64,000 bases of DNA from CAVYUC01 sp963816685 (GCA_963816685.1 CAWFMB010000013.1:262988-326987), one strand, 5' to 3'; positions 1 through 10,364 are shown, numbered from the stretch's first letter. Program-made: numbers and translations. The notes: generated by a model from the letters alone, not told the origin.

Positions 1-287
1 GTTGAAAAACTGCCATTTTTTAATTGTATCAGATAGGATTCCTCTGAAGTCAAATATCTGGAATATTCTGCATAATCATTATTGCTTTTGCGTGACATGT
101 TTGCTTCAATAAAAATAAATTGCTTTTTAAGGTCATATGTATAACCAATATGTATACCGGGAACATTTTTATAAAAACCGGCATTGCCTGTTGTCATTGT
201 AGCAGCAATATCGATGGATTGCGCCGAAACATCAAGGAACACAAATAACAAAAGTACGGGTAAAATTAAACTGATTTTGACTTTCAT
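1..287 (-). CDS. Outer-membrane beta-barrel-like protein, N-terminal part (cut by window edge)
   Basis: Partial gene. Reading leftward from an ATG at 285-287 gives about 95 codons open to the window edge. The protein begins with a basic pair and a hydrophobic signal peptide ending in VSAQ, followed by alternating polar/hydrophobic strands rich in Tyr, Phe and Gly. That pattern suits a small Bacteroidota outer-membrane barrel or surface protein. The signal peptide and open frame are seen; the barrel assignment is inference, since most of the protein lies outside the window. The upstream 70 bases to the next gene show no clear promoter. Confidence 0.6.
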   Translation of the reverse strand, partial: MKVKISLILPVLLLFVFLDVSAQSIDIAATMTTGNAGFYKNVPGIHIGYTYDLKKQFIFIEANMSRKSNNDYAEYSRYLTSEESYLIQLKNGSFS

Positions 288-357
288 AACAAGTTGGTTT
301 TGGTTGCATGATAATACTGATGAACAATATATTCGGTAATTATAAATTTAATTTAAG

Positions 358-1341
358 TTACTTTGAAATCCAATCCATTATTTTTGTTGCCACTTCATCA
401 TTTTTCACAATACCCAAATGATTGGCTTCAGGAACGATACTGACAGTCACCAAACTTTTTGCGGGTTCAAAAACTTTTTCAAAATGGTCGGGGTAAAAGC
501 TTTCATCTTTTTCTCCAACCAATACCAGGGACATTGTATGCAGATGTCTTACTTCCTTTTCAAAATTCTTTGGGGCAAAATTTACCGCCATTTGATAAGA
601 ATACGAATCAACCTGCAGGGTGTCATCATATGCATCAGGTCGGTTAAAAAACAAAACGGGCCTTTTATTAAAACAGGTTATTCCTGCATGATTTAACATT
701 GATATTCCAACCCATCTTTTTACTGCTACAGTAACCCAACCTCCACTATTCGGTTTTACAACAGGGGAATCGTGACCTAAGTAAGGAGAAATCATAATGG
801 CTTTATCTACATTTGTGAGTTTGGTATTTCCAATGTACCGTAAAACCAGACCTCCGCCTGAGGAGTGACCTGCTAAAATTATCTTTTCTGCTCCCATCTC
901 TTTTTGGGCATAATGAACGATATCTTCGATGTCATTCTCTAATTGTCCGATATAGTCAACATCCGCTTCGTTTGAGATATTTCTTCCGTGACCTCTTAAG
1001 TCCGGAGTAATTACGGTTGGTTTATTGTTCCCCGATAAGGCGTTGGCTAAATAAGCCAAATATCTGCTTTCTGAACCAGAGCCGTGAATCAGTATTACGG
1101 CAGTTCGGGTATTGCCGGAATAAATTCTGTTGAATAGTGGTTCTCCGTCTCTGGTTTTAACCCATACTTCTTTAGCTGACAGGAGTGAATTAGTGGAAGT
1201 TGTATCAATGGAACTGTAATTATAATTTTCAATATTCTTTTTTGCAGGAACAGGCCAGGCAATAAGGACAAGGGTCACAGAAAAGAACAGAAAACAATTG
1301 ACAATCAGAAATACAAAAATACGCTTTATCGGTTTATTCAT
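358..1341 (-). CDS. Membrane-anchored alpha/beta hydrolase (lysophospholipase-like)
   Basis: A 327-residue serine hydrolase of the alpha/beta fold. Residues 1-30 form one hydrophobic N-terminal segment (signal anchor). The oxyanion region HGSGSESR follows at about residue 85, the nucleophile elbow GHSSGGG at about 158, an acid in GEKDESF at about 277 and the catalytic His in EANHLG near 307. This is the usual Ser-Asp-His order with a lid-like insertion between elbow and acid. The substrate cannot be told; monoacylglycerol lipase and esterase are both possible. It is transcribed leftward, away from the glycan locus, and probably acts in the cell envelope. Confidence 0.8.
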   Translation of the reverse strand: MNKPIKRIFVFLIVNCFLFFSVTLVLIAWPVPAKKNIENYNYSSIDTTSTNSLLSAKEVWVKTRDGEPLFNRIYSGNTRTAVILIHGSGSESRYLAYLANALSGNNKPTVITPDLRGHGRNISNEADVDYIGQLENDIEDIVHYAQKEMGAEKIILAGHSSGGGLVLRYIGNTKLTNVDKAIMISPYLGHDSPVVKPNSGGWVTVAVKRWVGISMLNHAGITCFNKRPVLFFNRPDAYDDTLQVDSYSYQMAVNFAPKNFEKEVRHLHTMSLVLVGEKDESFYPDHFEKVFEPAKSLVTVSIVPEANHLGIVKNDEVATKIMDWISK

Positions 1342-1897
1342 TTTTTGAGATTAGTAGTTATAAGTTTTTGCGAACATGATTGGAATTGGTTGAGTACTGC
1401 TTTTATATATCTGATTTGTTGACTTTAAGATACGGATTGTAATATTTTTCAATTTTTTATACATTCTTTATTCTTCATATCACCATTTGCGTTAATGGTT
1501 TCTGATCGGGTATGAGAAGGAATTTCACTTCTCCCCTCTCTCAGAACCGTTTCCCTGCCAGTTTCCCGTCTTGCGATTCTTCCCTTATCTGATTCAAAGA
1601 TTCAAAGATAAGCTCATCCTTCGAAAAGTTGGCAAAATGAAACAAATAATAGCTGTCACCTTTGTTCCACTCCCATATCAGGAACTTCATTGCTGCTAAA
1701 GGATAGTCCATTCCCTGAGTTTTGTCGGGTTTCCCGAATTTCGCAATTAAGTCGGATAAAGGTCTCCACCAGGGGGCTGGTTAAGCCACCTGAATGACCA
1801 CCACTCTAACAGATAACAACCAGGTACTTCGTACAGTTTCCAACACTACTTTTCAAACCGTCACAAGTTTTAGAACGATTCCAAATCAGTCATAATT
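1342..1897. other. Gene-poor spacer with an unrecognised ORF remnant
   Basis: About 550 bases without a complete gene. The left 150 bases are AT-rich and carry nothing recognised. The middle holds an open stretch on the - strand (see 1541-1711). The last bases run into the promoter of the GH5 gene. Confidence 0.5.
1541..1711 (-). pseudogene. Unrecognised ORF remnant, 56 codons from its first ATG
   Basis: An open stretch of protein-like composition on the - strand. From the ATG at 1709-1711 it encodes 56 residues with a Trp/Tyr/Phe-rich middle (LIWEWNKGDSYYLF) and a charged end (REESQDGKLAGKRF) before TGA. The frame stays open about 27 codons further upstream before a stop, so it looks like the C-terminal end of a longer lost gene. 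No family is recognised. A small hairpin (GAGAAG/CTTCTC, 1514-1533) lies just past the stop and could be its old terminator. It may also be a chance ORF. Confidence 0.3.
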
Positions 1898-1928
1898 ATT
1901 GGGGCTTTCCATCCAATTGTTATATTTG
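1898..1928 (+). promoter_or_regulatory. Bacteroidota-type promoter of the GH5 gene
   Basis: ATTG at 1898-1901, then 19 bases, then TATATTTG at 1921-1928. This fits the Bacteroidota sigma consensus (TTG-N19-21-TAnnTTTG). Transcription would begin near 1935, which supports the ATG at 1968 over the in-frame TTG at 1899. Confidence 0.6.
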
Positions 1929-1967
1929 TCATACCGAAATAGCAAAATTCAGCCTAATACCTTGACA

Positions 1968-4691
1968 ATGAGAATATTTAAAACACGAATTATTTTTGTC
2001 ATACTCCTCCTTTTTAGTGCGCAGTTTCTCTCAGCACAAGGCTACCTTCACCGGGAAGGAAAATACATATTTGACGGTTCGGGCAATGAAGTTATTCTTC
2101 GGGGAATAGGAACCGGCAACTGGATGATTCAGGAAGGTTATATGATGAAAAGTTCAGGTGTGGCCGGAACACAGCATGAATTCAGAAACAAACTGATTGC
2201 AACCATAGGCGAAGAAAAAACAGATAGTTTTTATACCGTCTGGCTCGGATCACACTTTCGCAGAATTGATGTCGATTCCATGAAATCATGGGGTTTCAAC
2301 AGCATCCGTGTGGCCATGCATTACAAATGGTTTACTCCACCCATTGAGGACGAACCGGTACCGGGTGAAATTACCTGGATTGAAAAAGGATTCACTTTAA
2401 TGGATTCACTTCTTGGCTGGTGCAGCGACAATGAAATGTACCTTATCCTCGATTTGCATGGTGCTCCCGGAGGACAGGGAAAAGAATCCAATATCTCGGA
2501 TTATGATTCTTCGAAACCATCATTGTGGGAAAGCCAGGCCAATAAAGACAAAACGGTTGCTCTGTGGAAAAAACTGGCAGAACGGTACAGCAATGAACCC
2601 TGGATTGGCGGATATGACTTAATCAATGAAACCAACTGGAGCTTTTCGTCCGGAAATGCACCACTTTGGGATTTGCTGAAAGAAATAACTTTTGCCATCC
2701 GCGAAGTCGATGAAAACCATCTCATCTTTATCGAAGGCAACTGGTTTGCGAATGATTACAGCGGACTGCCGGTTATCTGGGATAATAATCTTGCACTAAG
2801 TTTTCATAAATACTGGTCGTATAATGATGCAGGTTCACTGAACTGGATGATTAACCTGCGCAACAGCCGGAATGTCCCCATATGGTTGGGGGAAAGCGGA
2901 GAAAACTCCAACGTCTGGTTTACCAATTTGGTTACACTTTGCGAAAAAAACAGGATTGGCTGGTCATGGTGGCCGGTAAAAAAAGCCGACATCAATAACC
3001 CGTTGAAGGTAATTGTGAACAGTGATTATACCCGGCTGATTAATTACTGGAAAGGAAGCGCATCCAATCCGGGGACTGATGCAGCATTTGAAGCCGTGCT
3101 TCAGTTTGCCGAAAACCACCGCCTCGAAAACTGTATCTTTCAGAAAGATGTGGTGGATGCATTAATCCGGCAACCAAAATCCACCGAAACGATTCCTTAC
3201 AAATTATATCGTACCGGTGAACCAATTTTTGCTTCGGATTACAATCTGGGAAGAAACGGATTTGCCTATTTTGATAATGACACCTGTGATTTCCACGGAA
3301 GCACCGATGTGTTTACCAACTGGAATCAGGGCTGGAATTACCGTAACGACGGTGTCGATATTGAACCCTGCATTGACATGCTTGCAAGCAACGGGTTCAA
3401 TGTTGGATGGACAGGCGACGGCGAATGGATGGAATATACAGTTGCAGTAGATTCTACTGCAGCCTATACTTTAAGCATACGTTCAGCTTCCGGTTCAGGC
3501 GGTTCAAAAGTGCATCTTGAAATGGACGGTAAAGTTATTACACAGACCATAAATTTACCCGGTACTTCGGGCTGGTACAACTGGAAAACAACTGAAGTTA
3601 CAGGAGTGCCGCTAGTAAAAGGAACCCATAAGTTTAAATTTATCTTTGACAAAGGAGGCTCAAACTTCAACTTCTTTCAGTTTTCAAACCCGGTGAGTGC
3701 AGACAGTATTCAGTTTAAAAACTTAACTGCTGTATCTTCTGAAGATGGCAGCGCTGTTTTTTTATCGCTCAACAAACCGGTTACTTCTTCCACAGGAGAT
3801 ATTCAATTCTCTGATTTTACGGTAACTATTAATAATGTCCCGGCTGAAATCAATTCCCTTTCGTTAAATAACGAAAATCAGAATGAAATTATAATTCAGC
3901 TCAAAGAACCTTTATACTATGGAGGGACGATAAAATTGTCCTACCAGGGAAATTCAATTTTCAGTTCCGGAAAGCCACTGTCGGCATTCTCCGGTATGAT
4001 GGTCACCAATATGTTGCCGGTACGGTATACCTTCCCGGCCAGAATTCAATCCGAAGACTTCTTTTACAACAACGGAATGGTAAGTGAAGCCTGTGAAGAC
4101 ACAGGAGGTGGTTTGGATATGGGTTATGCGGCTCCGGGAGATTACCTGGATTACCTGGTACATGTTCCCGAATCGAGGTATTATACCATTCATTTCAGGG
4201 TGGCTACCATCCGGTCCAACAATCAGTTGATTATCCGGGTTGGTGAAGGTAATTCGTTTACACCAGTTGATACAGTTGCCATAACTCCCACCGGCGACTG
4301 GCAAAACTGGGAAACAGTTTCCACCACTGTTTATCTTGAAGAAGGAAGGTACACCATACGGATGTATGTGAAATCCGGTGAATTCAATACCAACTGGTTT
4401 CAGGTAGTAAACGCGGCACCTGTTGGTATAACACCATTAAAGGAACGCGCGGTTGAAATCTATCCAAATCCGGCAACCGAGTATATCACCGTTAAATTAC
4501 CGGAATCCTATTTGGGCAGTCCATGCCGGATTGAAATCTATAACCAACTGGGGCAAATCGTCAAGATTAAAAATTCAGCAGGTAAAATTCATATGAACAT
4601 TGCTGTTAATGAATTAAAAAGAGGGATGTATTTTATTGAAATTAAGAACAGTAAAAATATGCCCTTAACATCAAAATTTTATGTTGAGTAA
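1968..4691 (+). CDS. Secreted GH5-family glycanase with two CBM6-like domains and T9SS tail
   Basis: A 907-residue secreted glycoside hydrolase. A signal peptide (about 1-23, ending FLSAQ) leads into a GH5-type TIM barrel (about 25-400). The barrel shows FNSIRVAMHY, LILDLHGAPGG, the acid/base Glu221 in LINETNW, FHKYWSYND, and the nucleophile Glu309 in WLGESGE. Two CBM6-like beta sandwiches follow (about 416-573 and 686-813), separated by an Ig-like linker, then a type A T9SS sorting domain starting at EIYPNPATEY (about 829-907). The likely job is cleaving a beta-glucan or beta-mannan-like chain at the cell surface; the exact substrate is inference. It heads the SusCD locus. A start at 1968 is chosen because the promoter lies at 1898-1928. 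Confidence 0.87.
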   Translation: MRIFKTRIIFVILLLFSAQFLSAQGYLHREGKYIFDGSGNEVILRGIGTGNWMIQEGYMMKSSGVAGTQHEFRNKLIATIGEEKTDSFYTVWLGSHFRRIDVDSMKSWGFNSIRVAMHYKWFTPPIEDEPVPGEITWIEKGFTLMDSLLGWCSDNEMYLILDLHGAPGGQGKESNISDYDSSKPSLWESQANKDKTVALWKKLAERYSNEPWIGGYDLINETNWSFSSGNAPLWDLLKEITFAIREVDENHLIFIEGNWFANDYSGLPVIWDNNLALSFHKYWSYNDAGSLNWMINLRNSRNVPIWLGESGENSNVWFTNLVTLCEKNRIGWSWWPVKKADINNPLKVIVNSDYTRLINYWKGSASNPGTDAAFEAVLQFAENHRLENCIFQKDVVDALIRQPKSTETIPYKLYRTGEPIFASDYNLGRNGFAYFDNDTCDFHGSTDVFTNWNQGWNYRNDGVDIEPCIDMLASNGFNVGWTGDGEWMEYTVAVDSTAAYTLSIRSASGSGGSKVHLEMDGKVITQTINLPGTSGWYNWKTTEVTGVPLVKGTHKFKFIFDKGGSNFNFFQFSNPVSADSIQFKNLTAVSSEDGSAVFLSLNKPVTSSTGDIQFSDFTVTINNVPAEINSLSLNNENQNEIIIQLKEPLYYGGTIKLSYQGNSIFSSGKPLSAFSGMMVTNMLPVRYTFPARIQSEDFFYNNGMVSEACEDTGGGLDMGYAAPGDYLDYLVHVPESRYYTIHFRVATIRSNNQLIIRVGEGNSFTPVDTVAITPTGDWQNWETVSTTVYLEEGRYTIRMYVKSGEFNTNWFQVVNAAPVGITPLKERAVEIYPNPATEYITVKLPESYLGSPCRIEIYNQLGQIVKIKNSAGKIHMNIAVNELKRGMYFIEIKNSKNMPLTSKFYVE

Positions 4692-4795
4692 TAAAATTAA
4701 AATTTATGTTTAGCATATGTCAAAAAGCATCTCTTTCCAAATTATCCGTGTTAATTTTTATTAAAATTTTTACCGGCATTATTTAATAAAAATTT

Positions 4796-4803
4796 TACAT
4801 TTG
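4796..4803 (+). promoter_or_regulatory. Candidate -7 element of the fasciclin-SusCD operon
   Basis: TACATTTG matches the Bacteroidota TAnnTTTG element 25 bases before the ATG at 4829. No clear TTG lies at the expected -33 distance, so this could be an activator-dependent promoter. Confidence 0.4.
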
Positions 4804-4828
4804 ACACCTCAAGAAAATAATACAAACT

Positions 4829-7072
4829 ATGAATAAGCAAACTCGACTATTAATTATAGGTATTTATTCTGTTTTGTTAATTGGCACTGCAGGATGTGAA
4901 GATCCTTCTGATGAAAGATACCAGGTACCGCCATGGCTGGGAGGTTCGAGTATTGAAACACTTCAGGAGCGTGGAAACTATTCCATCTTTCTGGAGCTGA
5001 TGGAGAAGGCTAATTATACGGAGCCGATTTCGAAACAGTTGTTTACTTTGTTTGTGCCGGATGATGATGCTTTCAGAGCGTATTTTAAATCGGCAGGCAT
5101 CAATTCAGTTGACGACTTAACAGAAGATGAAGCTGTTCAGCTTTTTACTTTGCATGTATTACGGAACCCACGCTCGAGAGGTAATTTGATATACGAATTT
5201 GCATGGGGCGAATATCAGGGACCCGATCAGGGAGGAATGGGAGAATATGCTTCATTATTTCATAGAAAACCAACGCCAAGTACTTCAATTCCGTACAAAG
5301 AAACCATTAAATATGTTCCGGGCAGAGTTGGAGAAGAATTACTTATTTATACCGGCGACAAAAATGTACCGTTATTTAGTGAAGAATTTTTTCATGATTA
5401 CGGCGGCTTACAGGATGGCAGCGATTATTTGTACCTGTATCCCGACAGTAAATGGAAAGAAGGTTACACTTCAAACCTGAAAGCATTAAACTGGCACAAT
5501 GCCATGGTAATTCCCAATCCTGAAATTCCGGATGAACTGGAAGTGCGTACGGCAAGTGGATTTATCTATTTTATTGATCGCGTTGTTCCGCCTATGCCAA
5601 GCATCGAGGAATATATGAGGGATAACCCTGACCGGTTCGGGGTTTACTATGATATACTTCAACGTTTTGCCACATACGGAAGTTCAACTGTAGATGAACA
5701 GGACAGAGTGATGTGGAGAAAAGGTTACGACATGGTATTTAACCTTGCTGAAGAAAGAGGAACATCGACTAACACGGCAGTTCCGCCACAAAACATGTGG
5801 TCGGCATTCATACCAAACAATACAACGCTTCAAAGTTATTTGGATAACACGGTTTTAAAAAATTATTCATCACTTGACAGTGTGCCAAGGGTAACCTTGT
5901 ACTACATTCTGCAAACACAGCTTTCCAGAACACTGGTCATCAAATCCAAAATGGAGAATAACTATTTCAATGCATTTGGAGATAAAACAGCTATAAATTT
6001 ATCTGATATCGTTTCACGATACATGACGAGCAACGGACCAGTATTTGAAACCACCCAGGTTCTTGAACCGAATGTGTTTACCTGTGTGCCGGGAATATTG
6101 TTCATCGACAAGCAGTATACAACTCTGCTGTATGTATTAAGCCAGGCAAATGTGCTTTCCACGCTTTCAAATCCTGATGCAGATGTAACTTTATTTGCAT
6201 CGACGAATGAACAACTCGAAGAATATGGCATACGTTACAATGAAACGGATGCGGTTGTTGAATTCAGAAGTCCGGTTAACGGACAGTGGAACACCATGAG
6301 AAATTCAGATCTGGTTAATTTTGCCCAGGACCAGGTAATTAACGGACCGCTGTCAGATTTTTCAGGGAGTGGTTATGTAGAACTTGCATCGGGCAATTAT
6401 GTTCATTATTCAGCAAATAAAGTTGAATCATCAGAGAACCAGATGAAAGGTGAGCCGGGAACTGTTGTTTCAGTCGAGGAAAACGAACGTAATGGTTTTC
6501 TGATTAAAGTAGATAAACCGGTACAGTCAAGGTGGGTTATCGGCCAGTATCTGGTTAATGATCCGGATGTTTCAGAATTTACAGGTTTGCTGACATCAAC
6601 CCGTCTGCTGGATGTCAGGTACAGGGACCCTATTACAAGAGAAGTCATTCAGAATCTGAAGTTTTTTGCTGCAGCTGATAACTGGACAGCATTTATACCA
6701 ACCAACGAAGCGATGGAAAAAGCACGTGCAGAAGGTATTATTCCTGATGGTACAGGTGTATCGTGGTATAACAGTTTAAGTACTGAAGGCAAAGATTCAA
6801 TTGATAACTTTATAATGAATCACTTTTTGGTGAACACCGTAGTTTTCGATGATGGTGAATTGTCCGGAGCATTTGATACCAATTATTCATATCTGGATGA
6901 AGATGGAAAAACAAAAATAAATTCAAAGCTTAATATTATTAATGAACCACAAAATCTTACCATAGCAGATATTACCGGGCAGGAGGTAACAGTTGAGCAC
7001 GAAAGTGCAAATATCCTTGTCCAGAAAGGTGTTGTTCATAAAATTAACACAGCACTTAGATATCGTGAATAA
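4829..7072 (+). CDS. Fasciclin (FAS1)-repeat lipoprotein of the SusCD locus
   Basis: A 747-residue surface or periplasmic lipoprotein. A signal peptide ends in a lipobox with Cys near residue 23 (IGTAGCEDPSD). The rest reads as about four FAS1-type repeats, roughly 40-260, 265-430, 430-590 and 590-747. These show the recurring FAS1 phrases (LFTLFVPDDDAF, WSAFIPNN, VTLFASTNEQL, WTAFIPTNEAM and, at the end, VQKGVVHKINTALR). FAS1 domains mediate adhesion or ligand binding. Fasciclin lipoproteins next to SusCD genes are seen in other Bacteroidota, but their role there is not settled; glycan capture is inference. It lies 28 bases upstream of the first SusC gene, almost certainly co-transcribed. 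Confidence 0.82.
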   Translation: MNKQTRLLIIGIYSVLLIGTAGCEDPSDERYQVPPWLGGSSIETLQERGNYSIFLELMEKANYTEPISKQLFTLFVPDDDAFRAYFKSAGINSVDDLTEDEAVQLFTLHVLRNPRSRGNLIYEFAWGEYQGPDQGGMGEYASLFHRKPTPSTSIPYKETIKYVPGRVGEELLIYTGDKNVPLFSEEFFHDYGGLQDGSDYLYLYPDSKWKEGYTSNLKALNWHNAMVIPNPEIPDELEVRTASGFIYFIDRVVPPMPSIEEYMRDNPDRFGVYYDILQRFATYGSSTVDEQDRVMWRKGYDMVFNLAEERGTSTNTAVPPQNMWSAFIPNNTTLQSYLDNTVLKNYSSLDSVPRVTLYYILQTQLSRTLVIKSKMENNYFNAFGDKTAINLSDIVSRYMTSNGPVFETTQVLEPNVFTCVPGILFIDKQYTTLLYVLSQANVLSTLSNPDADVTLFASTNEQLEEYGIRYNETDAVVEFRSPVNGQWNTMRNSDLVNFAQDQVINGPLSDFSGSGYVELASGNYVHYSANKVESSENQMKGEPGTVVSVEENERNGFLIKVDKPVQSRWVIGQYLVNDPDVSEFTGLLTSTRLLDVRYRDPITREVIQNLKFFAAADNWTAFIPTNEAMEKARAEGIIPDGTGVSWYNSLSTEGKDSIDNFIMNHFLVNTVVFDDGELSGAFDTNYSYLDEDGKTKINSKLNIINEPQNLTIADITGQEVTVEHESANILVQKGVVHKINTALRYRE

Positions 7073-7100
7073 GGTACAAATTTGTCTAACCAGATCTAAA

Positions 7101-10100
7101 ATGAAGAAAACCATACTATTCTCGGCAATATTACTTTGCCTTCTGTCAGGATTTACAAAAGTACAGGCTCAGTCTGCAATTGTCAGCGGTAAAGTTGCCG
7201 ATGCTGAAACAAAAGAACCACTGATGTCTGTAAATATTGTAGAAATGGACAAGAACGGAAGGTTTATCAGTGGAACAATTACTGACTTAAATGGTAACTA
7301 TGTTTTAAAAGTAACCGATGCAAGTAACGAAATCCAGGTTTCATTTATCGGATATAAGAAACAAACTTTTACTATTGATGGCCGGAAACAGATTGACATT
7401 GAACTGGAACCCGAATCAGTAGCCATGGACGATATCGTTGTAACCGGCACAAAAATGGGTAACGATGGCTATGTGCCTGTGCGCGACCGTGCTACAGCGA
7501 TAACCCGCATGGAACTTCAGGGTATGGAAACGGTTATGGGAACCTCGGTTGAAGACATGCTGCAGGGCCGACTAGGTAACGTTGACATTTCTTCCGTTTC
7601 GGGTGACCCTGGAGCGGGGTTGAATATTCGCATCCGCGGTACAGCATCTTTGAATGCGCGTAACCAGCCACTTATTGTAATTAATGGCATTCCATACGAT
7701 GCAAATATCGAAGAAGGTTTCGATTTTGCAAGTGCAGATATCGAAAGATTTGGTAGCTTAATAGACGTTTCTCCCGAAGATATCGAATCGATTGAAGTAC
7801 TTAAAGATGCAGCTTCAACAGCTGTTTGGGGATCACGTGCATCAAACGGAGTTTTAATGATTAAAACAAAGAGGGGTATTAAATCGAAACCAATTTTTGA
7901 ATATACTTTTAAAACTACTTCATCCCACGAACCCGATCCCATTCCAATGCTCGACGGAGCCGGTTATGCCCGTTTAATCACTGAGGAACATTACAATGTG
8001 GACTACAATAGTTTTTTCAATCAGGAAATTGCTTTCGATCCTGAATGGGAAGAATACCATAATTATTCGCAAAACACCAACTGGGTGAAAGAAATAACCA
8101 AGGTTGCAAATACAAACCAGCATGATTTCTCGGTTCGTGGTGGTGGAGACAAGTCAAGGTACAACATGTCAATGGGATTGATTGATGAAGGTGGTACAAC
8201 TATCGGAAATAATCTTAAAAAAATGAACCTCCGCAGTTCGCTTGACTATGATTTGTCCTCTAAAATCCAGTTCAAATCCGATATAATGTATACCCGTTAT
8301 GACCAGGATAATACATATGATGTTGATGATCCGGGTTATACCGGCGGAAATTCCTGGAGATCTTTACGTGCAGTTGCCTATCGGAAAATGCCCAACCTGA
8401 CTGTTTTTGATCGCGACACAAACAATGTGCATTACGGCGAATATTTTACACCCCTCAGTACACTTCAGGGAAATGCCAAAGACAATTACAACCCTGTTGC
8501 ATTTGCTAACCTGGGCTCACAAAAAACTTACAAAGATAATGCAAGGGCATTGTTTACAGCCAAATGGAATATTATTCCTTCGTTAACATGGAATGGTACA
8601 GTTACTCTTGATTTATTTGATTTGAAAAGAGAGAAATTTCTTCCGTACAAAGCTATCGGATATAATTACACGGATGAAATAACAAACCTGGCTGTTAATG
8701 AATTCTCAAAGAAAAGTTCAATATTTACCTTCAACCAGTTAATTTTCAGACCGGTATTTAATGATCCGCGGCACGATGTTTTTGTGATGGGCCAGGTTGA
8801 TACCGAAACCTCACGCTCAAGATGGTATAAAACTGAATCAAGTCAATCTGCCTCACCATACATTAATCAACCGGTGAATGATAAACACCTGAATTATTTT
8901 GGTTCAAGTCTGACGGAGTTTAAATCACTCGGGTTTTATATAACCGGTAGTTACAAATTCATGGACAAATACAGCATAATGCTGGGCGCGAAATATGAAG
9001 GAAATTCAAAATTCAGTCAAGACAGCAGGTGGGGCTGGTTTCCGACTGTCTCCGGATTCTGGCGTATTTCAGGTGAAGAATTCCTGAAAAATTCAAATTT
9101 TGTTGACGATTTAAAACTCCGTATCAGCTGGGGACAGAGTGGAAACACACCGGCCAACAATTATTTATATTTCAATACCTATCAGGCCGGAGCTATTTAT
9201 TCCTATATGGATATGCAGGGTGTTCAGCCCAGTGGCATCGAATTAACCAGCCTGCAATGGGAAACCATCGATCAGATTAATCCGGGCTTGAGCTTTCTCG
9301 CACTGGATAACCGCCTGAATGTCGAAATCGACGTTTACAGAAAAAAAACATTGAATCTCTACCTCGAAAATTCAGGAATACCAAACAGCGCAGGTTTTGG
9401 AGATATTGACCGCAATGACGGTGAAATGGAAAACAGAGGTTTTGAATTTCTTGTCGACTATACAGTGATAAGAAATAAAGATTTTAACCTGAGTTTTAAC
9501 CTTAACCTTTCCAGCAACCAGAACAGGGTTTTACGTTTGCCTGAAAATTACAGCCTGGAGTACGGTAATATGCTGGAAAACGGAAATTACAAAATCAGTA
9601 TCACGCCTGGTGAAGCCCTGGGAGGATTTTTTGGTTATGAATATTTAGGCGTTTATGCAAAAGATGAAGATGCAATTGTTGTGGATGCTAACGGTGTACC
9701 TGTTTTTGCTCCCGGACAGGAACAACCCCTCTCAATGATTATGGGAGGTCCTTCAGGTTATGTATTTGAAGGTGGCGATGCCAAATATAAAGACCAAAAC
9801 TATGATGGAAAAATCGATGAACTGGACCTCGTATACCTGGGCGACCTTAACCCCAAACTGATGGGTGGCACCGGATTTCGTATAGGATACAAGGGTTTGG
9901 TGCTCAATACTTTTTTCTATTTTAAGGTTGGCCAGAAAATCATTAACCAAACGCGCATGGACACGGAAAAAATGTATAATTACGACAATCAGAGTTTAGC
10001 AACCAACTGGCGCTGGAGACGTCAGGGAGATATTACCGATATGCCAAGGGCGCTATACAATGAAGGCTTTAACTGGCTGGGTTCCAACCGTTTTGTTGAA

Positions 10101-10346
10101 GATGGATCACACATCAGGTTAAAATCATTGTCGCTTAGTTATGATTTTAATAAAAGAACTACTAATTGGCTAAGGCTTAAAGATTTAAAACTTTTTGCAA
10201 CCGCTTATAACCTGTTTACATGGACAGCGTATTCAGGACAGGATCCTGATGTTGCTCCACCTGCAAAACCAGATGAATTGCCAAAAGATTACAGTAAAAC
10301 ACCACCAGGCAGAAAGTATATGTTTGGTTTGAATGTTACCTTTTAA
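7101..10346 (+). CDS. SusC/RagA-type TonB-dependent outer-membrane transporter (first)
   Basis: A 1081-residue SusC-family porin that imports oligosaccharides with its SusD partner. Seen in order: a signal peptide ending VQAQ (about 1-22), a carboxypeptidase-regulatory-like domain (about 24-110, GKVADAETKEPLMSV), a TonB plug (about 120-245, with VEDMLQGRLGNVDI, NIRIRGTASLNARNQPLIV and IEVLKDAASTAVWGSRASNG), and a beta barrel ending in KYMFGLNVTF with the terminal Phe typical of barrels. The start at 7101 gives the signal peptide at the N-terminus; an upstream in-frame ATG at 6993 would lie inside the preceding gene. SusD follows 18 bases downstream. Confidence 0.93.
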   Translation: MKKTILFSAILLCLLSGFTKVQAQSAIVSGKVADAETKEPLMSVNIVEMDKNGRFISGTITDLNGNYVLKVTDASNEIQVSFIGYKKQTFTIDGRKQIDIELEPESVAMDDIVVTGTKMGNDGYVPVRDRATAITRMELQGMETVMGTSVEDMLQGRLGNVDISSVSGDPGAGLNIRIRGTASLNARNQPLIVINGIPYDANIEEGFDFASADIERFGSLIDVSPEDIESIEVLKDAASTAVWGSRASNGVLMIKTKRGIKSKPIFEYTFKTTSSHEPDPIPMLDGAGYARLITEEHYNVDYNSFFNQEIAFDPEWEEYHNYSQNTNWVKEITKVANTNQHDFSVRGGGDKSRYNMSMGLIDEGGTTIGNNLKKMNLRSSLDYDLSSKIQFKSDIMYTRYDQDNTYDVDDPGYTGGNSWRSLRAVAYRKMPNLTVFDRDTNNVHYGEYFTPLSTLQGNAKDNYNPVAFANLGSQKTYKDNARALFTAKWNIIPSLTWNGTVTLDLFDLKREKFLPYKAIGYNYTDEITNLAVNEFSKKSSIFTFNQLIFRPVFNDPRHDVFVMGQVDTETSRSRWYKTESSQSASPYINQPVNDKHLNYFGSSLTEFKSLGFYITGSYKFMDKYSIMLGAKYEGNSKFSQDSRWGWFPTVSGFWRISGEEFLKNSNFVDDLKLRISWGQSGNTPANNYLYFNTYQAGAIYSYMDMQGVQPSGIELTSLQWETIDQINPGLSFLALDNRLNVEIDVYRKKTLNLYLENSGIPNSAGFGDIDRNDGEMENRGFEFLVDYTVIRNKDFNLSFNLNLSSNQNRVLRLPENYSLEYGNMLENGNYKISITPGEALGGFFGYEYLGVYAKDEDAIVVDANGVPVFAPGQEQPLSMIMGGPSGYVFEGGDAKYKDQNYDGKIDELDLVYLGDLNPKLMGGTGFRIGYKGLVLNTFFYFKVGQKIINQTRMDTEKMYNYDNQSLATNWRWRRQGDITDMPRALYNEGFNWLGSNRFVEDGSHIRLKSLSLSYDFNKRTTNWLRLKDLKLFATAYNLFTWTAYSGQDPDVAPPAKPDELPKDYSKTPPGRKYMFGLNVTF

Positions 10347-10364
10347 TTCGTAAAAATTAATTCA

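Noticed and set aside
1501..1560. Group II intron 3' end
   Set aside because: The string GGTTCTGAGAGAGGGG on the - strand looked suggestive, but no domain V stem could be formed and no reverse transcriptase is present.
1899..1967. Longer N-terminus of the GH5 enzyme from a TTG at 1899
   Set aside because: The TTG is the -33 element of the promoter, and the extension precedes a good signal peptide.
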